From contig NC_132975.1 of the NCBI RefSeq assembly GCF_047496725.1, forward strand, positions 7,762,501 through 7,826,500: a stretch of 64,000 bases of DNA, in the 5' to 3' direction. Shown here in pieces: positions 24,680 to 35,760 of this stretch (positions within the stretch are counted from its first letter, which is position 1; each line of letters starts with the position of its first letter). The notes under the pieces were generated by a model, which was given only the letters and a program-made list of their open reading frames with translations, did not search any database and was not told the origin of the DNA. Source of the stretch: Anoplolepis gracilipes (Eukaryota; Arthropoda; Insecta; Hymenoptera; Formicidae). The position numbers were made by a program, and so were the translations under genes.

Positions 24680-24866
24680 ATGGCTGAAAGCGCTGCAAGT
24701 CCGGGCACTGTGCACGTTGCTGCAAACAGTCCGCAGCAACAGCAGCAACAAACACAACAACCAACACAGCAACAACAACAACCGCAACAACAACAACAAC
24801 AGCAAACGCAACAGCCTCCGGATATAAGCAGTTCACAGTTGACCTCTGCGCCGATCACAGGAACAG
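24680..24866 (+). CDS. Hr3: Candidate alternative Hr3 first exon, glutamine-rich N-terminus
   Basis: A strong-looking first coding exon of 62 codons plus one base. The ATG sits in an excellent context (AAAAATGG), with an in-frame TAA shortly upstream. The peptide starts MAESAASPGTVHVAANSPQ, continues with three glutamine runs broken by T and P (residues about 19-45), then DISSSQLTSAPITGT. The frame is protein-like outside the repeat. The donor ACAG/GTATGG leaves phase 1 with a final G, exactly like the recognised Hr3 exon 23 kb downstream on the same strand. It would therefore splice in frame to the zinc-finger exon as an alternative A/B domain; glutamine-rich segments in that position usually act in transactivation. 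I did not recognise the peptide itself. It could be the first exon of another gene whose next exon lies elsewhere, but no other + strand acceptor exon stands out nearby. Confidence 0.62.
24736..24814 (+). repeat. CAR/CAA repeat encoding polyglutamine
   Basis: Glutamine codons (CAG and CAA mixed, mostly CAA) interrupted by ACA and CCA inside the candidate exon at 24,680-24,866. Mixed codons indicate an old tract that is not a pure expanding repeat. Confidence 0.85.
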
Positions 24867-25107
24867 GTATGGAAACGAGAAAATAGTATAGAGAAAATCG
24901 TATGAAAGTTTCTTTGATTTTGATGTTTTATTTTTTAATAAATTAAAAGATGAAGATATTAGGCAATTTTAAGTGTCCAAATGATGATAACGACACTGGG
25001 AAAGAGCGATATTAGGAATAGTAACAGAAGATTATGGTACACGTGATGCAAGAAAAAAAATAAAATGCACTAGTCAACATTTTGCGAAGACAAAATAATT
25101 GATAAAT

Positions 25108-25915
25108 TATGCCATTTAAAGAATCTCTAAAAAATTACAAAGTCTGTTTTAATAATTTTTATATAAATATTTACGTTGTCTGGATTATTATAAAACATCT
25201 TATTGATAGTCTCATTATTTACGTTTAACAAAAAAGACATCTGTTCTTTCTAAAATTGATACCATACGAGAAATGGCAGTCGAAAAAATTAATTAATTAT
25301 ATAAATAAAATTATTTAATAGCTGAAAAGACATTCAAAGAATATTTAAAAAATTATGAAGCCTGTTTTAATATTTTTTAGACATTAACATTGTTTTAATT
25401 ATTTTTGATATGTAACTTGCATTCGAAAATTATCGATTTGATAAACACAGGTTTAAATTTTCATCAAGAAAGAAAAACTTCCTCAAAACATTTGCTACAG
25501 AAACATACGTTGATGAATATTTAAGTCTTACTCCGTACTGTTATTTTTGCTCTCAACCGCATAGGTAGGTCAATGTATTTTCGACGCGTTTATCATGGGT
25601 AAAAGTGTTTTAAAAAAATCTATATCTACTTTGATCCTTCTAAATAAATACTAGAATAATAAATTTTAAAAAAAATAATTTACTCTCTCTTAAATATATT
25701 ATCCTATGATTATTCTTTTTCGAGGAATTGATACTGTTAGAAATTACACGGATAAAAATGGTCCATCAGTACGGAGTAAAGATTAATCACATTGTGAGAG
25801 GAAACATTTTAATCTCCCATTATTTACGTTTAGCAAAAAAAAAAAAAAAAAAAACATTTTGCGTTTCGCGATCTGTATTCTAAAATCGATACCGTACAGC
25901 AGTCGGATCTCGCTC
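25108..25915. repeat. Old interspersed duplications in the polyQ-exon intron
   Basis: AAAGAATCTCTAAAAAATTA..TCTGTTTTAATA (25,118) resembles AAAGAATATTTAAAAAATTA..CCTGTTTTAATA (25,337). ATTATTTACGTTTAACAAAA (25,215) and AAAATTGATACCATAC recur near 25,820 and 25,882. Divergence is high; probably local copying, not a defined element. Confidence 0.4.
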
Positions 25916-26319
25916 GCGTAACCGCGTAATCGCGTTGGCGTAACGCCGGACTATTACCAGCACGCGAATCGCGCGACGAGACAGAGCGGCTCTGCGATGC
26001 GCCGGTACTTGTCCGGGTGACGAGGGACGGGGACGGGGACGCCGACAGCGTCGGCGTCGGCGGCGGTGACAGAGAAAGGAGCAGCGCGCGCGCAACAAGC
26101 GAGAAAGAGAGAGGCCGAGAGTCGCTTTAGCGGATCTGTCGGTCGAGTAACGGAACGCCGGCGAGTACCGCTAGCACCGGCTCTGACGCGGTTACCGGAC
26201 ACCGTTACTTCTCCAATGCACGAGTAGCCCCCACGTGCCGCCGCCTCTCCCATCCTCATCCTCGTCGCGTTCACTAAGGCTCCCTCGCGACCTGACGAGC
26301 ACGAATGCGCAAAGCAAAG
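25865..26319 (+). promoter_or_regulatory. CpG-rich island, possible leader exon ending at 26,319
   Basis: Dense CGG/CGT-rich block that ends in the donor CAAAG/GTGAGA, then drops back to AT-rich DNA. An ATG 15 bases before the donor would leave phase 0, which does not fit Hr3, so if used it is more likely an untranslated leader. Confidence 0.3.
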
Positions 26320-26321
26320 GT

Positions 26322-29300
26322 GAGACCCGGTGGGAAAATTCAACGTACTTACGCGAGAAGACACTAAAACGCAATTTTTTCTGCTTTAGTGTGTCGTCTT
26401 AATCTTTTTGCTACAGCATTTTGAATTTTCTAAGTTCATATGAAAATAATTATAGAATATAAATGGGAAGGAAAAAATAGTTTTATATTCAAACTGACAC
26501 AATTGCATTTCTTTATAGAAATTTATAGAAAGAACGAGAATTATTTCTCGCAAAGATAAAAATTTGCCCTATAACTTTATAAGATGCGTGAGTTTTCACG
26601 CATATGTACGCACAAATTAATAATTAAATCTTGTGTAAAAAAAATAAACTGATATATAGTTTATTGGATAAATGACTACATTTATTTTTATAAATCGAAA
26701 TTGTTATTTTTACAACAGATAAGAGAAAGAGAGTAACTATGAATTATTTCTTTCTATTGTTATAAAATAAATGTGAATTCTTGTGCGAACATTTAAAAGT
26801 TAAAGAAACAAAAGATCTCTTTCTCTCCTAAAATTTGTTCTGAAAAAACGAGTTATATTACAATACAATGCAAACATAAAATATGCAAATTCTATATATA
26901 TGAGACTGAGTGCAAATTATTGATTTGTCATATATTTTAAATTATTTTTAACTATTATTAGAATTTTATATCCAATGTTTTTTCATATTTTCCATCGTTA
27001 ATGATTAACAAAAGATGAATATATATTATAAATACATGCTTTTTCTTGTATAATATTTCTATACTAAATATACTATTATATATTAATTAGATCTACGTAT
27101 ATAATATTTTGAAGAAAAAATACTTCAGAATACATAGTTTTCTGAAAATATTATAATGGAAAACGTCATGCGTAATCATATTTAAAATGCTGAAATACGC
27201 ATATGACTCAACGTAAACGAATTTCCGGCTGTCAGATATTTGAAGATGATTAACACTTTCTTGACAACGTTATTTGAAATACAACATTAAATTTATGACA
27301 TTTACCGCTACGTTTTATGTCTACAGATTGCTTAGCTACTTGTCTGTAGGATGTTTATAAATAATGATCAGTCATAAGGTTGATATTAAAATAATAATGA
27401 CTAACACAGGCGAGAAATATTATAACATTACATCAATCGCTAATCTATAGTTCTTATGTATTAGGAATACGTCAATAGGTAGCGCATTGATTTTATATGA
27501 CGTAGCAATATGTCAATGGTCGGTAAATATATACATTTTATGCGACATAGGGATAGTTCCACCAACGTCATTTATGTAGCAGTAGCTTTTCTTTTTTTCA
27601 TCTATATTATAACCGGTGTTATGATCTAAAGGAAAACAGATAACCCGTATGTAATAAATACATTAATATAATACATTAATGTTAATATTACATTAACTCA
27701 TGTTGGAGGAATATGACCAATAATAACATGTCAATGATCAGGAAGAAACACTTTAACGGTGTATAATTGTTATCCATCTGACACAATTACCTGTAAATGA
27801 TCGGCAAGTAAAGAAAATTACCGTTCGCTTAATCAGTAATCAGAAACTATAAAGTGACGGGCAAATCTGTCGTTCGATTAAAATAAGTGTAATTAATCGA
27901 GATTTGCGATGAGGTAATATCACGTCACGATTGCTTTTAAGACGACACTTATAATGAAAGCTTGTCTGCGCGACGTTCTAAGACGCGTCGAGTTTAAAAG
28001 ACGTTACACCGGTAGAGGCGTGAATACCGGTTATCCGGTATAAGTAATTTTTCCTGACAACAGTTACGACAATCACGACAAGGTTCGCGCAACCACTGTC
28101 ACGCGTTAAAAGCGCCGTCTTGATCGTGTCGCACGCGCGCGCGAGCGCCGCGTAAAATTACGCGTAACGGAAAAAGATGAGCTGCGAGAAAACGTGATCG
28201 CGTGCGCGCAAGCTCGTGTCCCGCGGGGTCTTAGGGTTAGGAGGTCAGCCTTCTTGTCGTTTTACCGTTCGTGTCCGGGAGAATTCCCCAGTGCATTCCC
28301 CGACGGTATCACTATTATTGTTATTATTATTGTTAGCCTCGACTACGTTGAATCAACCAGCTCCGTTAACGTAACTGATTATGGGAATGATGCGATTTAA
28401 ACTTGGTAAAGTAGTAATGCACGACAAGTTCTTGTCATTATTGCTGGTTTCAATTACCGCCAACGTTAATGATATTCTCGAAAGAATAGTCATTGTTCTT
28501 GCTCTTGATTTTCAATCGTAAATTTTGCGCCCGTGTTTATATTCGAATTTTTTTTTTCTAATAATGAAATGTGTACGAATATTAGAAATCATGAAAAAAG
28601 TTGATTTTGAACTATTCTCTAGTTAAAAAAAATAATGCAACATTTAAAATAAAAAGTATTTTTAATTTAAAAGTACGCAAAAAGTGTGTAATTTAGATAT
28701 AATCAAGGCTTAAACTTTAATTTTCTTAGAAATCACAGTCTTAAAATCTCATATTTAAATTATGCTATATAATAAAATTTAGACATAAATGATAAAAAGA
28801 ATTTTCAATCTTTCCTATAATATCAAAAGATTTATTTTAAATCAAGAGTCACGTGTATCAATTTAACGTATTAGTCTGTCACGGGAGATTTGCGTCGGTA
28901 TATAACGAGCTTATCCAAAGACTTTATGCAGTAATAGTATATGTTCGACAGCGAAGCCCTGCATTGCGCAAATCGCATGCGACCATGAAGTGCTCTTGGC
29001 CTCTTAATTTGCTTGAAATTAGTATTAACAATAAGATTATTTTTTAGACACGTTTGTATAAAAGGTGCATCTTTTATTATACCACAATATAATTTCGTAT
29101 TTTTATTTGAATAACATTTTTTATTATTTATTCTAAACTTGTAGCTAACACAATTAAAAAATAAAAATCCATAAAAAATATAAACTTCTACTTTTCCAAT
29201 AAAAAAAAAAAAAAAACAAAAACTCCTATATAATTAATAATTAACATTCGTTATATTTTTTAATTTTTTATCGAATATTGAGATAGACACAGAAGATAAT

Positions 29301-30540
29301 GTATTACAATTTTTTTCAGAACCACATAATAATTTCGTTATTTTTATTTGAATAACGTCTTTTATTATTTATTCTAAACTTGCAGCTAACACAGTTAAAA
29401 AATAAAAATCCATAAAAAATATAAACTTCTACTTTTTCAATAAAAAAAAAAAAAACAAAAGCTTTTATATATAATTAATAATTAACATTCCTTATATTTT
29501 TTTATCGAATATTGAGATAGACATGGATAATATATTATACTTTTTTCAGAGCCACATAATAATTCGGAAATATCACGAATTTTTATTCCATTTAATAACA
29601 TATTTCTTTATTTTTTTACTTTTATATTACCTGGGTTACATTAATATGCATGAAAAAAAAACATTATTAATTTATATTAATTAATTAATAGTTAATTAAT
29701 GTTTCTTTCAATTAATGCTTATTTGGTAATTTACTGCTCTGTCAAGAACTCTAGAATTTTTTATCATAAATTTGATCATCCTTGTATTAAATACTTGAAT
29801 ACTGTTGAAAAAGCATTGTTCGAGGAATAAAAAAATACTCGTCTTTGCCAAATTGCGAACGCGTGGTCCTTCAGTCTTCTCACGGATGTCTCGAAGTGAC
29901 AGATCATGCACCCACCGCACCTCGTCGCGCTGCGCGGCTTCTCACTGCTCGTCCTTTTCTTCCTCTAGCGTTCGACACCTATCCCCACTCACGTGTACAC
30001 TCACGTGTTACGTGGCGCACGCGACGACAGTAGGCCAAAGGTTCAATGACCGGCAGCCTTGCAAGGCCGGTCGGCTCGGCTTTGCTCGACTCTGCTCGGC
30101 CTGACTCGGCTCGGCTCGGCTCGATTCGATTCGACTTGATCGGCAGCGCCCAAACGGACTGATAGCGTACTTGATTACCAGATAGTAGTATCGACCGTCG
30201 CGAATTTACCATCAACTCTCGTAGTTACCGACACGATGGCGAAGCAGTCATGGACGCGGTCAATCGCAGTCGCTGGAAATCACCTGAAAGGAAAACTTTA
30301 CGAGACAAGAAGAATGAAGATGAATCGATTATCGTATATTATTACACTTCATCGCCGCGTTTTCACAACAGTCTTTTTGATACAGACTGAAAGGTATTAT
30401 TTAGATATAAAACCTCAACGAAAGTAAAGTGCGAAAATCTCGATAAATATTGCCACGCATTTCTTTTAATAATGCAGATTTTCAAGAAATGCTGTAAGTA
30501 AAACGTTGATGCAAGACAGATATTCTCGGGGGATAAATAT
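26322..30540. other. AT-rich intron with GC islands and the 29-kb duplication
   Basis: Islands at about 27,900-28,480 and 29,860-30,340. A CTCGG/CTCGA-type short repeat lies at 30,068-30,135. The rest is AT-rich. No supported gene. Confidence 0.4.
29081..29567. repeat. Tandem duplication, two 235-bp units plus a partial third
   Basis: Units start at 29,081 (CCACAATATAATTTCG), 29,321 (CCACATAATAATTTCG) and 29,551 (CCACATAATAATTCGG, truncated). Units 1 and 2 share ATTTATTCTAAACTTG, GCTAACACA, an AATAAA-A(n)-CAAAA block and ATTAATAATTAACATTC in the same order. Each unit ends in a TTTTTTCAGA word. Confidence 0.8.
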
Positions 30541-30626
30541 TTCGCGCTGTGTATCCTCAGTCAACCGTTAAGACGGCGAGACGAGAAGGAAGAGGAAAGA
30601 GGTTAGTTTTATTTTCGTCGACAAAC

Positions 30627-30648
30627 ATGGATCTTGACGGAGAGAAAC
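30627..30648 (+). CDS. Short candidate first exon MDLDGEK, phase 1
   Basis: ATG in a near-ideal context (ACAAACATGG) opens MDLDGEK plus one C, ending at the donor GAAAC/GTAAGT. The exon lies in a GC-rich island (about 30,540-30,870). An initiator-like TCAGTC at 30,557-30,562 would give a leader of about 68 nt. The phase fits the Hr3 zinc-finger exon, but the final C would change the junction Ala to Pro if the next exon starts with CA, a variant I do not know in ROR proteins. Strand, phase, start context and donor are favourable; length gives no power to identify it. Confidence 0.35.
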
Positions 30649-31492
30649 GTAAGTGTTCGAATGGACACGTTTTCGCTCACCGATTCACACGGCAACCGCC
30701 GCGAGTGCGTCGAATCGGAACGTCGGTTGCGAGACGAAACTTCCGATTACGACAGCTCTCCTCGCTGACAATGATCGCTCTCCGCGCACGCGGGGAGATG
30801 ACGAGACACGCGGCGAGATTTCCCGGCGAGTTTTGGAAAGTCGCACGGTATTTGAAAGCGCGCTTGATTAATTGATTGTGTTGGATTAAATTAAATAAAC
30901 GGTCGGGATGAGAAAGAGAAAAACGCCATGCATATTTTATTTGACATATAACTGGAGCTTTGCAGTTTTATAGATTTCTACTTATTTTAGACGAGTTTCT
31001 CTGCTATTTTAAATTTGAAATGTTTTATCTGTCAATCACGCTCGGATTCATTCGAGTCTGCCGAATGTTACCGAGTAACGTCAAACGCATTGCACTCATT
31101 TCTCCGCTTACGTACGATGATACGATGATTGTTCGGGTATATTCGGAAATCATCGGCTTCGCGCGTGCCGGCGCTTTCGGCAGTTTCAAACGGTTCGGAC
31201 ATGATGCGCATCATTAATTGTACACGAGCATTATTTGCTAAATTTTCAGTGAATACTTATTGTTCGATTGTACGTTACAATTCATATACTTTTGACACGT
31301 CATCTAAATTCTGGAAAGAATCAATCTAACTTATAATTTGCTCCTGCACGTAAGCTCAACGTTGCTTCTCTTTACATTACTTTACGCTGTTTAGAAGTTT
31401 GATAATCTTTATAAAATCTCGCCTAGCTTAAAAACGATGTGAGGAAATACTAGAAATATGCGTTACATTATAATCTCTACATAATTTATGAG

Positions 31493-31609
31493 TTTTCCAC
31501 CAAGGGACACAGGAGACACAGTGCAACACAGTGCATCATTTTTTTGAAACTTCTGTGCATAATAAAGACAGAATGATGCACTATGTTGTCTGTGTCGCTT
31601 GCTGGAAAA
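31493..31609. repeat. Inverted-repeat element about 250 bp before the ratchet site
   Basis: TTTTCCACCAAGGGACACAG on the left pairs with the reverse complement TTTTCCAGCAAGCGACACAG on the right. The arms continue to a shared AGTGCATCATT, about 50 bp each with a small indel, and a short loop. An AC microsatellite follows directly. Confidence 0.65.
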
Positions 31610-31838
31610 TGCCCTTTATTACACACACACACACACACAAATAAAAGTAATTATGCAAAAAGTAGTTATTCAAATAATATATATATATATTATACATTGT
31701 AAACTAAAAAAATCTTATAATTATCTATATACATGATTCATTAATTATCTCTTTTCTACTAAAATTTTAAGCAAAATTAATTTTTATTGGAAAGTAATTT
31801 TCATAATTAAGCAATAAACCTTTTTATTCCATATTAAC

Positions 31839-31866
31839 ATATGTTTTTTTCTATTTCAGGTAAGAC
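31839..31866 (+). promoter_or_regulatory. Recursive splice site (ratchet point)
   Basis: A long pyrimidine tract and CAG are followed immediately by GTAAGA, so the acceptor and donor are fused with nothing between them (cut at 31,859/31,860). This is the signature of ratchet points that divide very long insect introns. It lies on the + strand within the presumed Hr3 intron downstream of the polyQ exon. I found no second equally good AGGTAAG junction with a pyrimidine tract by eye. Confidence 0.65.
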
Positions 31867-31934
31867 CATTACTTTCATTGTATATATATATATACGACCC
31901 ATGTATCTGGCGACCAGTGAGACCAGACTTTGCA
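31860..31934 (+). CDS. Possible 75-nt cassette exon behind a recursive splice site
   Basis: Bounded on the left by a very strong acceptor (ATGTTTTTTTCTATTTCAG) and on the right by the donor TTTGCA/GTGAGT. Length is 75 nt, so it is symmetric. Read in phase 1, as required after any of the G-ending first exons, it is fully open: GKTITFIVYIYI, then RPMYLATSETRLC, ending with one A. The TA repeat encodes the IVYIYI part. It could be a cassette exon inserted before the Hr3 zinc-finger domain, an alternative first coding exon (ATG at 31,901), or only the exon-defining partner of the recursive site, normally skipped. Confidence 0.3.
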
Positions 31935-34017
31935 GTGAGTACAGTCATATATATATGAACAAATAAGATATAATAACTCTCTGTAAAGCATTTTAACTTT
32001 TCTTGATATTATTTTATAAACAATTTTTATATTTTTATAACCACTTTGTATGGTAATTACATGAACAAGTTTAAGAATCTATAAAGATGGTTAAAAAAAA
32101 TAATATCAAAAATTTAAATTATCGATAAACAAGCGCACATATAGCTAGATAAAATATTCCTAAAATAGGAGAACGCATTAGTATGCGACTCGGAAAGGGT
32201 TAAGCAATGTATTATGGTAGGAAAGATACAGGCTAAAGTATAATGTACATACATACATGTACACACACACACGGTGAATCAAAGCACACCCGCCGGCTTA
32301 GCCGATGGCGTTTGAAAATAGATCGAGGAATGATAAAATGCAGCCGTGTCAATGAGCTATCGAGTATTTGCGTAATAATTGTAGATGGATTTATGCTAGA
32401 TGGGATCGCGTTGTGAAAACGAACGACTCGCGGATCGCGACGAAGTAAAATGTGCCTTGACAGAAATATCGGTTAATCGGCTCGAATCGCGCGATCTCGA
32501 AGTATCGGCTCGACATTGACTGGTCTAGTCACTTTCTACGCTTGTTACGATCGCGTACGATCATTTCTGGAGTGTTATGACGTGATCCCAAAAAGAAACG
32601 AGTTCCAAAAGAAATATTACGTGTACTTTTTTGTAAGAGTTTACTTTATATATTAAAATAAATTTTAATTTAATTAATATTAAATATAATATTGTTATCT
32701 CCCTTTTTTAACGAGAAGTTTTTAAGAGCCATTTTAAAATGATTTCAAACTTTTGTGTATTTTTTAAATATCTTATTTTTATTATTTTTTTAATATTAAA
32801 AAATATACAATTACATAATAAAAATTATTCATTTCACAATATTTTGAAGAAAAATATAATTAGCGCAGCTGACGTAACAATCTCAATTAGTAAATGTTTT
32901 ATAAGTAAGAAATTAATTATAGAGGCAAGTAAAAATTATTTAAATTCTTATATCTCTCTCTTTGATTATCTTGAATATATGAGAATGCACGCCCCATTTT
33001 TTTCTTTTTTTTTTTCGTGCGAGTTACGCAATCTACGAGAGAGCGAGATGGGCCTGACTGACAAAAATGGACCCGAGAGCGGGTTACGATCGGGCCCCGA
33101 CCCGGGCCCGGAAATGATTTTGGCGCCGCGGGCGGGGAAAGCTCGACTACTAGCTTGACAGACGTTTCTCTACCTTTGCGCGCTCTCGCGCCTTCTTCGA
33201 AAGCCGGATTTGCACTACCGAGATAGCCACCAGCTAAGCCCCGGGTGTACATCGACAGTATAATGAAGAGCGATTAAAATGTCGCGCAACCCGAATATTT
33301 ATTGCTATGCTTGCATAGTAAACTATTATTTATTAAAAAATCATATTTACCACTATTTCACTTTTTCGTCTGGTAAATTGTACTGCCAGAAGCGTACAGC
33401 TGATCTAAAAATGCGCCATATAAAATATGCACTGCTTTTTTATTAGTAGAATTGGTAAAAATTTGCTAAATAATTTATACTATGTGACGTGAAAAAATTT
33501 TTCACAAATTTATAAATTCTATATAACTATACATATGTCATATAAAAATTAGGATTTATTGACTTTTCGTATTTTCTCGATGTTATAACATGAGAAAAGT
33601 CCACAATATATTGTTCATTTGCACAAATCTTTCGTTACATGATCATATTACATTATCACTCTTTCTTCTATTATCTTTTGTATTATAGTTTTTTTTAAGA
33701 CATAATATTACTTTTTAATTAATTTTTTAAGATATAATATATAAAACGAATAGTATTTAAATTTCATAAAAATCTATTATCGAAAGATAGATAGATTCTT
33801 AATGCGACCGATGAGGTGCTCCATAGGACATATTAAGTCTTAACTTCAAAGATTTTTGATCGCATAATCTTTCCAAGGATCTTGAAATTTACTTGAATCT
33901 TTTTTTAATACGCCTCGATCGCAGAATGCAAAGGCAGGTCGACGAGATAAAGTTTCATACGCGTGTATCGCGAATATATTGTCGACGTTTCAGTATTTAA
34001 GAGTGAGAAGGAGAAAA

Positions 34018-34042
34018 GAGAGAGAGAGAGAGAGAGAGAAAG
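34018..34042 (+). repeat. GA microsatellite
   Basis: (AG)n run of about 22 bp. Similar dinucleotide runs occur at 31,622-31,640 (AC), 50,437-50,460 (TA) and 63,206-63,238 (TC). Confidence 0.9.
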
Positions 34043-35116
34043 ACCCAGATTTCATTTTCGTTGATGAGCTTGGCATCGGTCCAGCTCGTCTAAATATATA
34101 TCCCCTTTTTCTCCATCTTTCTCTCATCTTTTCCTTCTCATTTTCGTCGCAAATGGATCCTTCTCGATTTGCGAAACTAGCAAAGAAGACTGAGAATACT
34201 GCTAGAAATTATCCTAATATGAATCAAAACACTCTGTTGAAGTGAGAATTAAAAGTTAGGATGCACTGAATCCATCTTGTAGCAGTCGACTTTATAAAAG
34301 AAAAATAACAAAAATTGCAGATTAAATATTATTAGTAGATAATGAGAGTGATCGCTGTTAACTTTTTACAATAATTTTATAAACTTTCTCGAAAGTAATT
34401 CAGTGAAGGAATAAAATTTCTCACGAACATTTGATTTCGAGAAGCAGAAAGAATAGAAAATTGCCGATGTACCGTGACCCATCATCTGTCGATTTCACCG
34501 GATACGGCGAATGCAAAAAGGTGCATAAAAAAACGAAGGGTTTCAATATTTCGAATTCACTTTGCGCCGAGAGAGGCGGGCGGACTCGTTTTGTCAGTTC
34601 GTGCAACGGTATTCGTCGGGACCGCTTGTCAAACGACTCGTTGTCGTAATGTAATTTACGACAGGGTCCGCGTTTGGAAATTTCACCTTACTCCTTGTGC
34701 GCACATTTACTACGCTGCGGGTCCCGCCGAAAGAGCGCAATGAACCCGAACGAGAAAGCAGCTCCCCACAGTACAATCGTGCGCGTCGATTTTGGCTGTA
34801 ACATGCTTGCCAGTTCTCTACAAAGTTGGCTTGTCGAAGAAAATTGCGGCTCGGAAACTTTCGACCTTGGGATACTCGTGCGCGAGTACGATATGACGGC
34901 TTTTTCAACGAGCATGGTTACTGCGCTCCAATAATTCGCGAGTAGACGCGGAAAATATCTTGTGTAAATGCCGATCCGCGCGAAACGGGTTTGTATGTTT
35001 TCTACAATTAAATTTTATGTGCGGCGTTCTCTAATTGTAAGTTTCTGTATTTAAGAGTTGTTATTAAGTTTGATGATAGCAGAAGTTCGATTGAGGAGAG
35101 TGAGTAATTTCAGAAA

Positions 35117-35760
35117 TATAAATTTTTAATTAAATTATTAATTACAATGCAAAACAAGTTTTTTTATTCTCTTAGTATCTGTAAAATATTGTTTATTCAT
35201 ATTCTCTTAAAAGTATTGATTTTGTTATTTATTTATGTAACTTTACTGCCAAGCCATCTGCTTTAGTAATTTTTAAAATAATCTTCAAGAACTTGCCTCA
35301 AAATCTAAATAAATCTGTCATACATGTCACATATGTACAAACGTGGCTAATATAAATGACTATATATATATTCTAATTCAATTTTAACTATATGCTGAAA
35401 ATATAGGAAAAATGTAATATATTAAAGAGCGAGAATATATGGGAAAATGAAAATTTTAGTTTCATGAATTTGATAAATTGATATGTTAAACGTTTAATTG
35501 AAACTATAATTTTTCACAACTTTTTATTAAATTATTAATTACAGTAGAAAACAAGCTACTTTTGTTAGTTTATTTTTTCATCCATGAAATATTATACATA
35601 TTCTTTTATTTAATTTTAGTATTTACTACCAATCTGTTAAACCACTTAAAAGTTTTTGATAATAATAAATTCTCAGAAACTTACTTGAATCTAAATAAAT
35701 CTGTCATGCATATCATACATATACAAACGTGACTAACATAAATGGCAATATATATAAACG
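35117..35760. repeat. Diverged tandem duplication, about 395-bp period
   Basis: The block from 35,127 (TTAAATTATTAATTACA, then AAACAAG) recurs from 35,523. Both copies also share CTAAATAAATCTGTCAT, an ACATRTACAAACGTG word and TATATATA tails. Older than the 29-kb duplication judging by the many differences. Confidence 0.65.

Noticed and set aside
24573..24858. Minus-strand Leu/Val/Cys-rich frames at 24.6-24.86 kb
   Set aside because: Shadows of the CAA/CAG repeat of the + strand polyQ exon.
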